From Clostridia bacterium (lineage in GTDB: Bacteria > Bacillota_A > Clostridia > Christensenellales > Aristaeellaceae): DNA of 64,000 nucleotides. Position 1 is the stretch's first letter; each line of letters begins with the position of its first letter. Below are positions 49,855-58,546 of this stretch, piece by piece. Made by a program: the position numbers and the translations under genes. Location: contig JAFWYA010000073.1 in the NCBI GenBank assembly GCA_017517815.1, positions 1-64,000 of the forward strand, written 5' to 3'. The notes beneath the pieces were generated by a model, which made no database searches, was not told where the DNA came from, and saw only the letters and a list, made by a program, of their open reading frames with translations.

Positions 49855-50966
49855 GCAGCCGCATCGGACGCATGCTTTCTGTACAGATTTTTGGCGAAAG
49901 TCATGGCAGAGCCGTAGGCGTTACGCTGGACGGCCTGCCTGCAGGGCTTAAGCTGGACATGGATAAACTTAACGCCTTTGTTCAGCGCCGTGCTGCGCGC
50001 AGCGCCATCGCCACCGGCCGCCGCGAGGCGGATATCCCCCGCATTCTCAGCGGTGTATGGGAGGATGTCACCACCGGCCAGCCGCTGACCGCTATTTTTG
50101 AAAACGGCGATACCCATTCCTCTTCCTATGATTTTCTGCCGGACCGTCCCCGGCCCGGTCATGCGGATTATCCTGCCATCATGCGCAGCCTTGGCAACGA
50201 CGACCTGCGCGGCAGCGGCCATCACTCCGGCCGTCTCACACTGCCCTATGTATTTGCCGGCGGCGTGGCTATGCAGCTGCTGGAAACCGCGGGCATCCGC
50301 ATTGCGGCGCATGTGGAGTCGCTGCACTGCGGCGAACACGATATCATCAACTGGGTCGATCCCGATATGGACGCTCTGTTTGAATGCCACAAGCGCGCCG
50401 TTCCTACGGTGGATCCTGCCATTGGCGAAGCGATGTATCAGCACATTCTGGATGCCAAAGCAAAGCAGGACTCTGTCGGCGGCGTGGTTGAATGCGTGGC
50501 CGTGGGCGTTCCGGCAGGGCTGGGCGCGCCCTTCTTTGAGGGCGTGGAAAGTGTGATGGCCAATTACCTGTTCAGCATTCCGGCGGTCAAGGGCGTTGAA
50601 TTCGGCGCAGGCTTCACTGCCGCCGCCATGATGGGCCATGCCTACAACGACCCCTATGCCATGAAGGGCGGAAAAGTCGTCACCACCCGCAACAACGCAG
50701 GCGGATTGCTTGGCGGCCTCACCACCGGCATGCCAATCATCGCGCGCGCCGCGTTCCGCCCCACACCTTCCATCAGTCAGGAGCAACACACCGTATCCCT
50801 TTCCGGCAAGTCCGACACCACCCTTGAGGTGCATGGCCGTCACGACCCGTGCGTGGTCGTGCGCGCTGTGCCTGTTGTTGAAAGCGCTGTGGCACTGGCG
50901 CTGGCCGAGCTGTGGCTGGAGCGCCGGGCCACCTATCCCGTTTCAAAACGTTTGGAGGACCTATGA
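49851..50966 (+). CDS. aroC: Chorismate synthase
   Basis: This is a 371-residue protein starting at ATG 49851 inside the aroA stop. It converts EPSP to chorismate with reduced FMN, the last shared step of the pathway. Family signatures: FGESHGRAVGVTLDGLPAG at the N-terminus, RPRPGHADYP, GSGHHSGRLT, DSVGGVVEC and RNNAGGLLGGLTTG, FRPTPSIS. All conserved His and Arg appear present. The ATGA overlaps with aroA and the rlmD-like gene imply one tightly coupled operon. Confidence 0.96.
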   Translation: MSSRIGRMLSVQIFGESHGRAVGVTLDGLPAGLKLDMDKLNAFVQRRAARSAIATGRREADIPRILSGVWEDVTTGQPLTAIFENGDTHSSSYDFLPDRPRPGHADYPAIMRSLGNDDLRGSGHHSGRLTLPYVFAGGVAMQLLETAGIRIAAHVESLHCGEHDIINWVDPDMDALFECHKRAVPTVDPAIGEAMYQHILDAKAKQDSVGGVVECVAVGVPAGLGAPFFEGVESVMANYLFSIPAVKGVEFGAGFTAAAMMGHAYNDPYAMKGGKVVTTRNNAGGLLGGLTTGMPIIARAAFRPTPSISQEQHTVSLSGKSDTTLEVHGRHDPCVVVRAVPVVESAVALALAELWLERRATYPVSKRLEDL

Positions 50967-52321
50967 TTCAGAAAAACCAGCAGATCCCCCTGCACTGCGA
51001 CCGTCTGGGCAGCGAGCTGGAGGGCGTATGCAGCCATGAGGGCATGGCCGTATTCGTACCCGGCGTGCTGCCGGGCGAGGACGCCGACGTGCTCATCGTG
51101 AAGGTACAGCCGCGCTATGCCTTTGGCAAGCTGCTCAGTGTAACGGCTGTTTCGGCTGACCGTGCCGCTCCCCTCTGCCCTGTATACGACAAATGCGGCG
51201 GCTGCAGCGGCCAGCATATGACCTATGCCGCCACGCTGCGTGCCAAACGTGCACAGGTGGTGGACTGTCTTACGCGTATCGGCGGGCTTTCCATCGCGGA
51301 CAGCGACGTGCCGCCCGTCATCGGCGCAGACGACCCCTGGCACTGCCGCAACAAGACGGCCGTTCCCGTCGGGGGCACGGCGGATGATCCCCAGCTGGGC
51401 TTCTACCGCCGCCGCAGCCATGCTATCGTTCCCATTGACGACTGCCCGGTGTCCATGCCAGGCCTGAGCGAAGTGCTCGCCGCCGTGCGCGAATGGATGC
51501 AGAAAAACCGCGTGCAGCCCTACAATGAGCTTACAGGCAAGGGCCTTCTGCGCCATGTGGTCATGCGCGTCAGCCGCGCGGGCCAGCTGATGGTCACCCT
51601 TGTGGCCACACGCGACAAACTGCCGGATGTACCTGCGCTGGTCGCCCTGCTGCAAAAGGGCGTTCCCGGCTTCTGTTCGCTGCACCTGAGCGTCAACAGC
51701 GAGCGCAACAACGTCATCCTTGGCCGCACCAGCCGCAAGCTCTTTGGCGAGGATGCGATCTACGAAACGCTGCTGGGGCTGGCTTTTGAAATTCCCCCGC
51801 TGTCGTTCTTTCAGGTCAACCCCGACCAGACGGAAAAGCTGTACCAGACCGCCATCGACTTTGCGCAGCTTAAGCCCGGCGACACCGTGGTGGATGCTTA
51901 CGCAGGCGCGGGCACCATTTCGCTGTGCATGGCACGCGCCTGCGGTCATGTGATCGGCATTGAGATTGTGCTGCAGGCCATTGAAGGCGCGAAGCGCAAC
52001 GCAGCGCGCAACGGCATTGAAAATGCCGAATTCCACGTAGCTGCTGTGGAAGACCTGCTGCCCAAACTGGTCAAAGAAGGTCTTCGTCCCGACGTGGTGG
52101 TGCTGGATCCGCCGCGCAAAGGCATCGAATCCGCCGTGGTGGATGCCGTGCTCAAAGCCCGGCCGCGCCGCGTGGTGTACGTCAGCTGTCATGTGCCCAC
52201 GCAGGCACGCGACCTCAAGCTGCTGGCCGAAGGCGGTTACCGGCTGGAAAAATGTCAGCCGGTGGATATGTTCTGCTATGCTGGCGGCGTGGAAAACGTA
52301 GTCAGCATGGTGCTTGAATAA
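50963..52321 (+). CDS. rlmD: 23S rRNA m5U methyltransferase (RlmD/RlmCD family)
   Basis: This is a 452-residue protein; ATG 50963 overlaps the aroC stop and follows TTGGAGG. N-terminal TRAM RNA-binding domain (residues about 5-62), then iron-sulfur cysteines C72, C78 and C81 in CPVYDKCGGC, then a Rossmann methyltransferase with DAYAGAGTISL (AdoMet), VLDPPRKG and the catalytic Cys in VVYVSCHVPTQARDL. It makes 5-methyluridine in 23S rRNA (U1939 and/or U747). Placement in an aromatic amino-acid operon is only genomic packaging. A strong terminator follows. Confidence 0.92.
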   Translation: MIQKNQQIPLHCDRLGSELEGVCSHEGMAVFVPGVLPGEDADVLIVKVQPRYAFGKLLSVTAVSADRAAPLCPVYDKCGGCSGQHMTYAATLRAKRAQVVDCLTRIGGLSIADSDVPPVIGADDPWHCRNKTAVPVGGTADDPQLGFYRRRSHAIVPIDDCPVSMPGLSEVLAAVREWMQKNRVQPYNELTGKGLLRHVVMRVSRAGQLMVTLVATRDKLPDVPALVALLQKGVPGFCSLHLSVNSERNNVILGRTSRKLFGEDAIYETLLGLAFEIPPLSFFQVNPDQTEKLYQTAIDFAQLKPGDTVVDAYAGAGTISLCMARACGHVIGIEIVLQAIEGAKRNAARNGIENAEFHVAAVEDLLPKLVKEGLRPDVVVLDPPRKGIESAVVDAVLKARPRRVVYVSCHVPTQARDLKLLAEGGYRLEKCQPVDMFCYAGGVENVVSMVLE

Positions 52322-52364
52322 CAAAACAACCGCAGGAGCTTTGAAACTCCTGCGGTTGTTTTGT
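52321..52364. terminator. Bidirectional terminator after rlmD
   Basis: Perfect 18-bp inverted repeat (52321-52338 with 52347-52364, outer ACAAAACAACC / GGTTGTTTTGT). It overlaps the last base of the rlmD stop and serves the converging glycosyltransferase operon. Confidence 0.92.
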
Positions 52365-53978
52365 TCAGTCTTTTTCGTAGATGACGCAGATGGGGATGTC
52401 ATAGCTGTCCAGCACGATCAGCTCATGATACCCCTTGGGCGGGAGCGTGCCGTAAATGCGCGCATAGGTGCTGTTGGCCAGCAGATAGGGCGCTTTGGCG
52501 GATTCTTTGATCTTCAGTTTCGCCAGCTGCTCCGGCGTGAGGGCATTGCAGCCATCCATCACGCTCAGCCAGCTCATCACGTCCTGCGCGCCCAGAACCA
52601 GCGGCAGCTTTTCGTTGCGCTCCGTTTCCAGCAATTGCTGCATGGCGTTGGCGCTGCTCACATACCAGTAGTCCAACTCCATCGTTTCGGCCTGTTCGTG
52701 ACCCAAACGGTTATAATAGGCGTACTGGTAGGGGTGATTGCGGGCGATATCCATGCCGGTCCATGCATAAAACAGTACCAGCGCCGCCACAAACACGCCG
52801 TGCATGCCACAGTCGCCGCCGCAGTAGCGCGCGATGCGGATGCAGCTGCGAATGCCATGCGCGCCCAGCACCGCCAGTCCGGCAAAGATGAAGTAGAAAT
52901 GCCGCCAGCCGTTGTACAGCGTAGGCCGCATCAGCACCGCTGCCGCCAGCGGGATCAGCCAGCACAGGCTGGCCGCAGCCAAAGCCAGCGTAACCGGGTC
53001 CGCAAGGGCTTGTTTTTTTTGTTTCCAGATGCGCGCAAGGGTGTACAGCTGTCCCATGCCTGCAAGCGGCAGCACATACAGCGGCAGCGTGACCGCCATC
53101 ATCCAGATGAGATAGTAGCGCGGCAGCGGCTGCACCTGCTGGTCGATCACCTGATCACGGAACAGAACCACGCCTGTCCAGCGTGTAAAGCCCGAGGCAT
53201 TTTCAAGCAGATATTTCAGGTAATCCAGCGAGCCCGCCCACATGGCCGGGGTCAGCAGCGTATAGAACAGTGCAAACGCAAGAAGCGTCGTAACAGCCGT
53301 CAGCACCATGCGGCGGTTCCAGCGGCGGCTGGCGGTGATCAGCACCACTGCGCACAGGCCGAATACGCCCCATGCAAATGCACCGACGATCTTGGTGTTG
53401 GCCGCCATTGCACCCGCAAGTGAAAACAGGATGCCGCGAAGCACGCCCGGCTTTTTCATAAACCGCACGCCCAGCCACAGGGTGCACAGCACCAGCGACA
53501 ACAGCACCATGTCCTTGTTGTTGTAATGACCCTCGGCAAAAAAGCGCGGGCACAGGTACAACAGCATTGCGCCCAGCGTGGCGGAAAATCGTCCCAGTCC
53601 CGTTTCGCGCGCAAAGGCATACAGCGCCCACACGCCCGCCATGAACCAAAGCCATGTGTAAACGTGCCATGCCAGCGTCAGTTTGTGCGGCTCCAGCCGG
53701 TCCAGCAAAGGTGCAAAGGCGTAATAGGCGCTCTGGCCATGATCACGCTCGGTGCTTTGCGAAATGCGCTCGATGCCGCGCTTTTTGTACTGCTGGGCCT
53801 GTTCGCTGTCCTCGCCCCAAAGCTGCACAGCATATTCGTGCATGTTTTCGCGCAGGGTCTGCTGCTCCCAGTCCTCATCGCAGGGCACGCCGTAATCGGC
53901 ACAGGTCGTCAGGCCGATTACCGTCAGCGCTACAAACAGCAGCGCTACAACGGCATTCGCCAGTTTTTTTCTGATCAT
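52365..53978 (-). CDS. GT-C type membrane glycosyltransferase-like protein, copy 2
   Basis: This is a 537-residue protein with about eleven membrane helices and a C-terminal soluble part (from about 430). An acidic pair in the first outer loop (PCDEDWEQ, about residues 32-39) fits the catalytic loop of GT-C/GT39-type enzymes that use lipid-linked sugars, and HYNNKD lies at about 150. A LYNGWRHFYF segment is shared with its neighbour at 53975. It starts inside the stop of that gene (ATGA), so both are one operon. It would add sugars to an envelope polymer or protein; acceptor unknown. Confidence 0.75.
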   Translation of the reverse strand: MIRKKLANAVVALLFVALTVIGLTTCADYGVPCDEDWEQQTLRENMHEYAVQLWGEDSEQAQQYKKRGIERISQSTERDHGQSAYYAFAPLLDRLEPHKLTLAWHVYTWLWFMAGVWALYAFARETGLGRFSATLGAMLLYLCPRFFAEGHYNNKDMVLLSLVLCTLWLGVRFMKKPGVLRGILFSLAGAMAANTKIVGAFAWGVFGLCAVVLITASRRWNRRMVLTAVTTLLAFALFYTLLTPAMWAGSLDYLKYLLENASGFTRWTGVVLFRDQVIDQQVQPLPRYYLIWMMAVTLPLYVLPLAGMGQLYTLARIWKQKKQALADPVTLALAAASLCWLIPLAAAVLMRPTLYNGWRHFYFIFAGLAVLGAHGIRSCIRIARYCGGDCGMHGVFVAALVLFYAWTGMDIARNHPYQYAYYNRLGHEQAETMELDYWYVSSANAMQQLLETERNEKLPLVLGAQDVMSWLSVMDGCNALTPEQLAKLKIKESAKAPYLLANSTYARIYGTLPPKGYHELIVLDSYDIPICVIYEKD

Positions 53979-55561
53979 TGTACTTCCTCCACAGGCAGCT
54001 TGAAAATGCGCATGATGGGCTGACCGTAGGAAGTGATTTCTACGATCTTCTCATATCCATCTGCATCGAAGCCGCTGAAATGAGCATAGGTCGGGTTGCT
54101 GAGCACATAATCGCCCTCAGCCGTCAGCACAAAGCGCTGCACGGTTTCTTCATCCATGGTGAGAATGGCCTTTTGAATGGCGTTGTCGCTCCACAAGTCC
54201 GCCGCAGCCAGTCGAATCTCGCCTTCTGTCTGCTCAGCAAGCGCTTCCAGCGCATCCCGTGCAGAGATGTTCCAGTAATCCAGCTCGTTGAAATCCGTGC
54301 CGCGCAGCTGCACCACGGGCTGATAATACGCGTACTGGTACGGATGCTGCGTCGCCACGCCCACAGCGCCCAACGCCATACACACAGCCATCACAATGGC
54401 AAAGACCCGCCTGCGCCACAGTTTCGATATACCCCATGCGGCCAGCACCAGCATAGGCCCATACACAAAGTAGAAATGCCGCCAGCCGTTGTACACATGT
54501 GTGCGCGAAAGCACCGCAAAGCCCAGCGGCAGCACCCACATCAGCACCACCATCACAAGCGAAAGCGCCTCATCCTCGCGGGCTTTGAATACGCGCAGGG
54601 CGGCCTTCACCGTGCCAAAGGCAATCAGCGCCAGCACCCACAGCGGCGTGGTCGCAAGGATCATATACGGCAGATAGTACCACGGCAGGCTCTCACGCAC
54701 CAGATGAAACACCGTGCCGCGGAACAGCACGTCGTTCTGCCAGCGCTGGAAGGACAGTGCGTTGGTGACCAGATAGTTCACAAACGCCGCCGGATCAGCC
54801 CACATTGCAGGCGTGATAAGCGCGTAGAACACAAAGAACGACACAACTGTCACACCGGCTACCGCCCATACGCGGCCTGTCATGCGGCGGTTAACAAGCT
54901 GCGCGACCAGCACGATCAGCGCGCAGAGCCCCCACAGCGCCGCACCGGCCACCTTGGCATTAGCCGCCAGCGCACCGAACATTGAAAAACACATACCGGT
55001 CACAAAGGACGGTTTCTTCAGCAGCTTCAGCCCCTGCCACAGCACGCACAACGCCAGCGCCATCAGGGTGATATCTTTATTGTTAAAATGTCCCTGCGCA
55101 AAGAAGCGGGGCGACAGCAGCAAAAAGGCCGGAGCCATCAATGCAGCTCTCTGGCTGAGCCCCAGCTGGCGGCAGCAGGCATACAGCGCGTAAGCGCCCA
55201 GCGTAAACACCGCCCAGCATCCCATGTGCCAGATGAGCGAACGCTGCCCTTCGGTAAGGCTTTCGTCCATTACCACGCCCGAAAGCGGATAGAACATCGC
55301 AATGCCGTGGTCCTGCTCAATGCCCTCAGAGATGGGCGTCAGCCGGCTGATGGTGAGCGTGTTTTCCTGAGCAGCGCGTTTTTCAAAGGCGCTTTCATCC
55401 CCGCCGAACGCACGCGTGTACTCCCACAGGTTCATGCGCAGGATATCCATTTCATCCTGTTCGTCCCAGGTGGGACCATAATCACCGGCTGTTACAAAAC
55501 CCAGCAGCAAAAAGGCGGCAAAAAAGACTGCGACCGCCCATTTAGGAAACACTTTTGTCAC
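53975..55561 (-). CDS. GT-C type membrane glycosyltransferase-like protein, copy 1
   Basis: This is a 528-residue protein. GTG 55561 is preferred over an ATG 30 bases upstream because GAGGTG stands at the right distance. About eleven helices, first at residues 5-25. The outer-loop acidic motif is PTWDEQDE (about residues 33-40), better matching the GT39 consensus (D-E) than copy 2. HFNNKD and VYNGWRHFYF recur in both. The tandem pair likely arose by duplication. Promoter at 55580-55608 is divergent from the sigma gene at 55677. Confidence 0.78.
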   Translation of the reverse strand: MTKVFPKWAVAVFFAAFLLLGFVTAGDYGPTWDEQDEMDILRMNLWEYTRAFGGDESAFEKRAAQENTLTISRLTPISEGIEQDHGIAMFYPLSGVVMDESLTEGQRSLIWHMGCWAVFTLGAYALYACCRQLGLSQRAALMAPAFLLLSPRFFAQGHFNNKDITLMALALCVLWQGLKLLKKPSFVTGMCFSMFGALAANAKVAGAALWGLCALIVLVAQLVNRRMTGRVWAVAGVTVVSFFVFYALITPAMWADPAAFVNYLVTNALSFQRWQNDVLFRGTVFHLVRESLPWYYLPYMILATTPLWVLALIAFGTVKAALRVFKAREDEALSLVMVVLMWVLPLGFAVLSRTHVYNGWRHFYFVYGPMLVLAAWGISKLWRRRVFAIVMAVCMALGAVGVATQHPYQYAYYQPVVQLRGTDFNELDYWNISARDALEALAEQTEGEIRLAAADLWSDNAIQKAILTMDEETVQRFVLTAEGDYVLSNPTYAHFSGFDADGYEKIVEITSYGQPIMRIFKLPVEEVQ

Positions 55562-55579
55562 AATGAACACCTCATGGTG

Positions 55580-55608
55580 ATGATACCACACAACGGTCTA
55601 TTTCGCAA
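55580..55608 (-). promoter_or_regulatory. Promoter of the glycosyltransferase pair
   Basis: Minus strand TTGCGA (55608-55603), 17-base spacer, TATCAT (55585-55580) with extended -10 TG. Confidence 0.7.
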
Positions 55609-55646
55609 AATTTTTTCTTGTTACGCCATTTTTTACCCTTTTCATC

Positions 55647-55651
55647 CGTCT
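55647..55651 (+). promoter_or_regulatory. CGTCT motif before the chromosomal sigma gene
   Basis: CGTCT 25 bases before the GTG start, the same spacing as in the element-borne sigma operons C, D and E. Confidence 0.5.
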
Positions 55652-55676
55652 GAATGGATGAAGGAGGTGAGATGCT

Positions 55677-56168
55677 GTGATTGCAGACCGCGAAAACGAG
55701 CTCGCGCGGATGATGCACACCTACGGCAGCATGCTCACAGGTTTGTGCACAGGGCTGCTTGGCGACCGATATCTGGCGCAGGACATCGTTCAGGAAACGT
55801 TTCTGAAGGCCTGGAAACATTTCGATACGCTGCGCGGCGGCCAGGCGAGTGAAAAGGCGTGGCTGTGCCGCATTGCCGTCAACCTGTGCCGCGATCACCA
55901 GCGCACGCGGTGGTTCAGGCTGGTCATTCCCAATGAAACCCTGATGGAAACCATCGAAGCACCCGAAGAAGACCGCAGCATTCTGGAGGCTGTACACGCC
56001 CTTCCCGCACGGCTTCGCGAGGTGGTGGTGCTTCATTACTACCAAAACATGGATGCCGCCGAAATGGCCCGTGTGCTGGGCATAACACCCTCCGCCGTAT
56101 ACCGCCGTTTAAGACAGGCGCGCGGCAAACTGGAACACTTGCTGAAAGGAGCGGACGACAATGAATGA
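55677..56168 (+). CDS. Chromosomal ECF RNA polymerase sigma factor
   Basis: This is a 163-residue ECF sigma factor starting at GTG after AAGGAGGTG. Region 2 (about residues 15-82) has GDRYLAQDIVQETFLKAWKHF and WLCRIAVNLCRDHQRTRWF; region 4 (about 105-155) has LPARLREVVVLHYYQNMDAAEMARVL and TPSAVYRRLRQARGKL. It is closely related to sigma C, D and E of the mobile element. The next gene starts 8 bases before its stop. Its GC-rich codon use matches the host, so it may be the native relative of the imported copies. Confidence 0.93.
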   Translation: MIADRENELARMMHTYGSMLTGLCTGLLGDRYLAQDIVQETFLKAWKHFDTLRGGQASEKAWLCRIAVNLCRDHQRTRWFRLVIPNETLMETIEAPEEDRSILEAVHALPARLREVVVLHYYQNMDAAEMARVLGITPSAVYRRLRQARGKLEHLLKGADDNE

Positions 56169-57402
56169 AGACAGGCTTCGCAGCGCGCTGAAGAACAGCC
56201 TCTCCGGCATGGATTTTCCCGCCGCCCGCCAGCAGGAAGTATGGCGGATCATCAAAGGAGAGAAAACCATGAAACCCAAAAGACTTTCCATTATTCTTGC
56301 CTGTTTGCTGATTGTTTTGACCATTGGCACGGCGCTCGGCGCTGCGCTGGGCGTATTCGGACGGCTGAGCAGCCGGGAGATCGCCGGTGATTCTGCCGGT
56401 CGTCTTGCCCTGCTGGAGCAGGAAGCCCCAAAGCTTGAAACCCATGTGTCGCTGGATGCCCCTGCGTCTTCTGTACCGCCAGCCCAGCTGCAGACGGTGT
56501 ATGATCAGCTGCTTACCCGCCAGTATGAACGCAGTTTTGATCTTACAATCAATCAGGCTTACTGCGACGGCAATAAGTTGTATTTCAGCTATACCCTCAC
56601 CACTGACGGCCGAAAAGTATGGACCGGCGAAGGGCTGCCCTCAGGCATCAGCGAATGGATGATGCAGCAGCCCGGCAGGCGCTACGCCGAGGTATGGTCG
56701 CACAGCGAACCCGAACGGGACAAAGTCATCATCCACTGGCTTGACAGCCACGAAAGCAGCTGGTATGCCTATGAAAACTGCGATCTGGGCGACGGTGTGG
56801 ATCTGGCGGACGGGCAGTACTGCGACATTCTGGACGGCACCACCCAATGGCTGGACGAAAACACGCTGTATGGCTTCCGCGAGGTGCAGCTGCCTGCTGA
56901 TATGGCAGAAACAGACGAGATCAACATCGAACTCAGCCTTATGTACAGCGCCACGCTGTTTTATCAGGACGCGCAGGGCGTTTTCTGCGCCAACATCCGC
57001 CCGACGGAAAACCGCGGCATTCTGCGCCTGCCGGTCAGCATTCCCCGCACCGGCATCACACAGGCGCTGAGCGGCTCTGCCGTTCATGGGGATTACACTG
57101 CGCAGGCGAATGTACGAGTGTCTCCCATTGATCTGTCCGGCACGGTAACGCTTACCTGTCCTGTGGAATGGACGGAGGCCGTTGAAAATTTCGAAGGCGG
57201 CGTGGACTATCTGGAATGTTACAAACTTGTGGCAGACGGTCATGTGCAGCGTAATCTGGATGTAAGCCTGCATGTGCTTGGTCCAGGACAGCTGCAGTCC
57301 ACCCTGCGGTTTGATCTGCCCGCAGACACACGCTCACTCGTGCTGCGCCCGGTATACTTCCTCAGCGGCGAACATCCTGCCGAGGACATTCCCCTGCGAT
57401 AA
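56161..57402 (+). CDS. Chromosomal membrane anti-sigma-like protein (DUF4179-type)
   Basis: This is a 413-residue protein overlapping the sigma stop. Residues 1-40 are cytoplasmic (LKNSLSGMDFPAARQQEVWRIIKGEK), 41-63 a membrane helix, and the rest an outer domain of beta type. AAAGGAG stands 8 bases before an in-frame ATG at 56269 (Met37), directly before the helix, as in element proteins D and E. The NSLSG(I/M) motif in the cytoplasmic part is shared with protein E, suggesting similar sigma binding. Likely an envelope-stress sensor. Confidence 0.76.
   Translation: MNEDRLRSALKNSLSGMDFPAARQQEVWRIIKGEKTMKPKRLSIILACLLIVLTIGTALGAALGVFGRLSSREIAGDSAGRLALLEQEAPKLETHVSLDAPASSVPPAQLQTVYDQLLTRQYERSFDLTINQAYCDGNKLYFSYTLTTDGRKVWTGEGLPSGISEWMMQQPGRRYAEVWSHSEPERDKVIIHWLDSHESSWYAYENCDLGDGVDLADGQYCDILDGTTQWLDENTLYGFREVQLPADMAETDEINIELSLMYSATLFYQDAQGVFCANIRPTENRGILRLPVSIPRTGITQALSGSAVHGDYTAQANVRVSPIDLSGTVTLTCPVEWTEAVENFEGGVDYLECYKLVADGHVQRNLDVSLHVLGPGQLQSTLRFDLPADTRSLVLRPVYFLSGEHPAEDIPLR
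56254..56271 (+). promoter_or_regulatory. Internal ribosome site and start in chromosomal anti-sigma
   Basis: AAAGGAG (56254-56260), 8-base spacer, in-frame ATG 56269, between the cytoplasmic segment and the membrane helix. Confidence 0.5.
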
Positions 57403-57404
57403 AA

Positions 57405-57442
57405 CATCGCCCCTCCCCGGTCAGTTCCGGAGAGGGGCGATG
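57405..57442. terminator. Bidirectional hairpin between anti-sigma and yebC
   Basis: CATCGCCCCTC (57405-57415) / GAGGGGCGATG (57432-57442) with inner CCGG pairing; T-tracts are weak on both sides. Confidence 0.65.
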
Positions 57443-57447
57443 ATGAT

Positions 57448-58194
57448 TTACTCTTCTTCCTCTTCTTCGGGCAGCTCGGCGTTGTGCCACACGTTCTGCA
57501 CGTCGTCGTTGTCCTCAAGCATTTCCAGCAGCTTGAGCACCTTGGCGAGGGTATCTTCGTCAGCAGGCACGACAGTGTTCTGCGGCACCATCTGCACTTC
57601 GGCGCTCAGGAAGGTGATGCCCTGGCCTTCCAGATTCTCACGCACGGCGGAGAAATCGGCAGGAGAGGTAGTCACTTCGAAAGCGTCGTCCATCACTTCC
57701 ATGTCTTCAGCGCCGGCGTCCAGCACGGTCATCATCATTTCGTCCTCATCCATATCGGCGGTACGCTCGATGACCAGCACGCCCTTCTTGTCAAACATGA
57801 AGCCCACGCTGCCGGTAACGCCCAGAGAGCCGTCGTTCTTGGCGAAGCAGTGGCGCACGTCGCTGGCGGTGCGGTTGCGGCTGTCGGTGATGGCCTCAAC
57901 GATCACGGCGATACCGCCGGGAGCGTAGCCTTCGTAGGTGATTTCTTCGTAATCAACGCTGCCCAGTTCACCGGAAGCCTTCATAATGGAACGCTTGATG
58001 TTGTCGTTGGGCATGTTGTTGCTCTTGGCCTTGGCGATGATATCGCGCAGCTTGGAGTTGCTTTCGGGGTTGGAGCCGCCTTCGCGCACGGCGATGGCGA
58101 TCTCACGGCCGATCTTGGTAAAGATCTTGCCGCGGGCAGCGTCGGTCTTGCCCTTCTTGGCCTGAATGTTATGCCATTTGCTGTGTCCGGACAT
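57448..58194 (-). CDS. yebC: YebC/PmpR-family protein
   Basis: This is a 248-residue protein, normal for the family, beginning with the hallmark [14 protein letters not shown]. Other signatures: [49 protein letters not shown] and the acidic end. YebC proteins were described as DNA-binding regulators and more recently as factors helping ribosomes through proline-rich stretches. AAAGG lies upstream and a near-consensus promoter at 58282-58310. The acidic C-terminus (EEEEEE) is usual for the clostridial type. Monocistronic. Confidence 0.97.
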   Translation of the reverse strand: MSGHSKWHNIQAKKGKTDAARGKIFTKIGREIAIAVREGGSNPESNSKLRDIIAKAKSNNMPNDNIKRSIMKASGELGSVDYEEITYEGYAPGGIAVIVEAITDSRNRTASDVRHCFAKNDGSLGVTGSVGFMFDKKGVLVIERTADMDEDEMMMTVLDAGAEDMEVMDDAFEVTTSPADFSAVRENLEGQGITFLSAEVQMVPQNTVVPADEDTLAKVLKLLEMLEDNDDVQNVWHNAELPEEEEEE

Positions 58195-58281
58195 TGATAT
58201 CAGCCTTTCTGTATCAACCGGCGCGCCAGGCGCTCCGGCGGGCGTGATGCAACGCCCTGAAACTTATTTTTACAACTGCAT

Positions 58282-58310
58282 ATTATAGCACAACTTGGAC
58301 ACAAGGTCAA
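58282..58310 (-). promoter_or_regulatory. Promoter of yebC
   Basis: Minus strand TTGACC (58310-58305), 17-base spacer, TATAAT (58287-58282) with extended -10 TG. Transcription start lies about 80 bases before the ATG. Confidence 0.85.
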
Positions 58311-58444
58311 ATCATTTGGGTATTTCACGGCTTTTCCCGTCACATTTTTCTGTTACTTTTGTGAAAATTTCATTTCAAACTCATGGCGGAACTTTGCAGT
58401 TTCTTACTCATCCTAACAAAACCCTTACACATTCCCCCAGTTTC

Positions 58445-58473
58445 TTGGCAGGTGCTTTCGGATGGGCTATACT
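58445..58473 (+). promoter_or_regulatory. Promoter of the peptidoglycan-binding protein gene
   Basis: TTGGCA (58445-58450), 17-base spacer, TATACT (58468-58473), leaving a leader of about 65 bases before the ATG. The region 58311-58444 shows nothing else. Confidence 0.8.
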
Positions 58474-58546
58474 GTATTCACACTAAAATTGCAGCATTAT
58501 CCTGTTCGATATGCATCTGCAAGTTTGTTAAGGAGGTATCCCCTTT

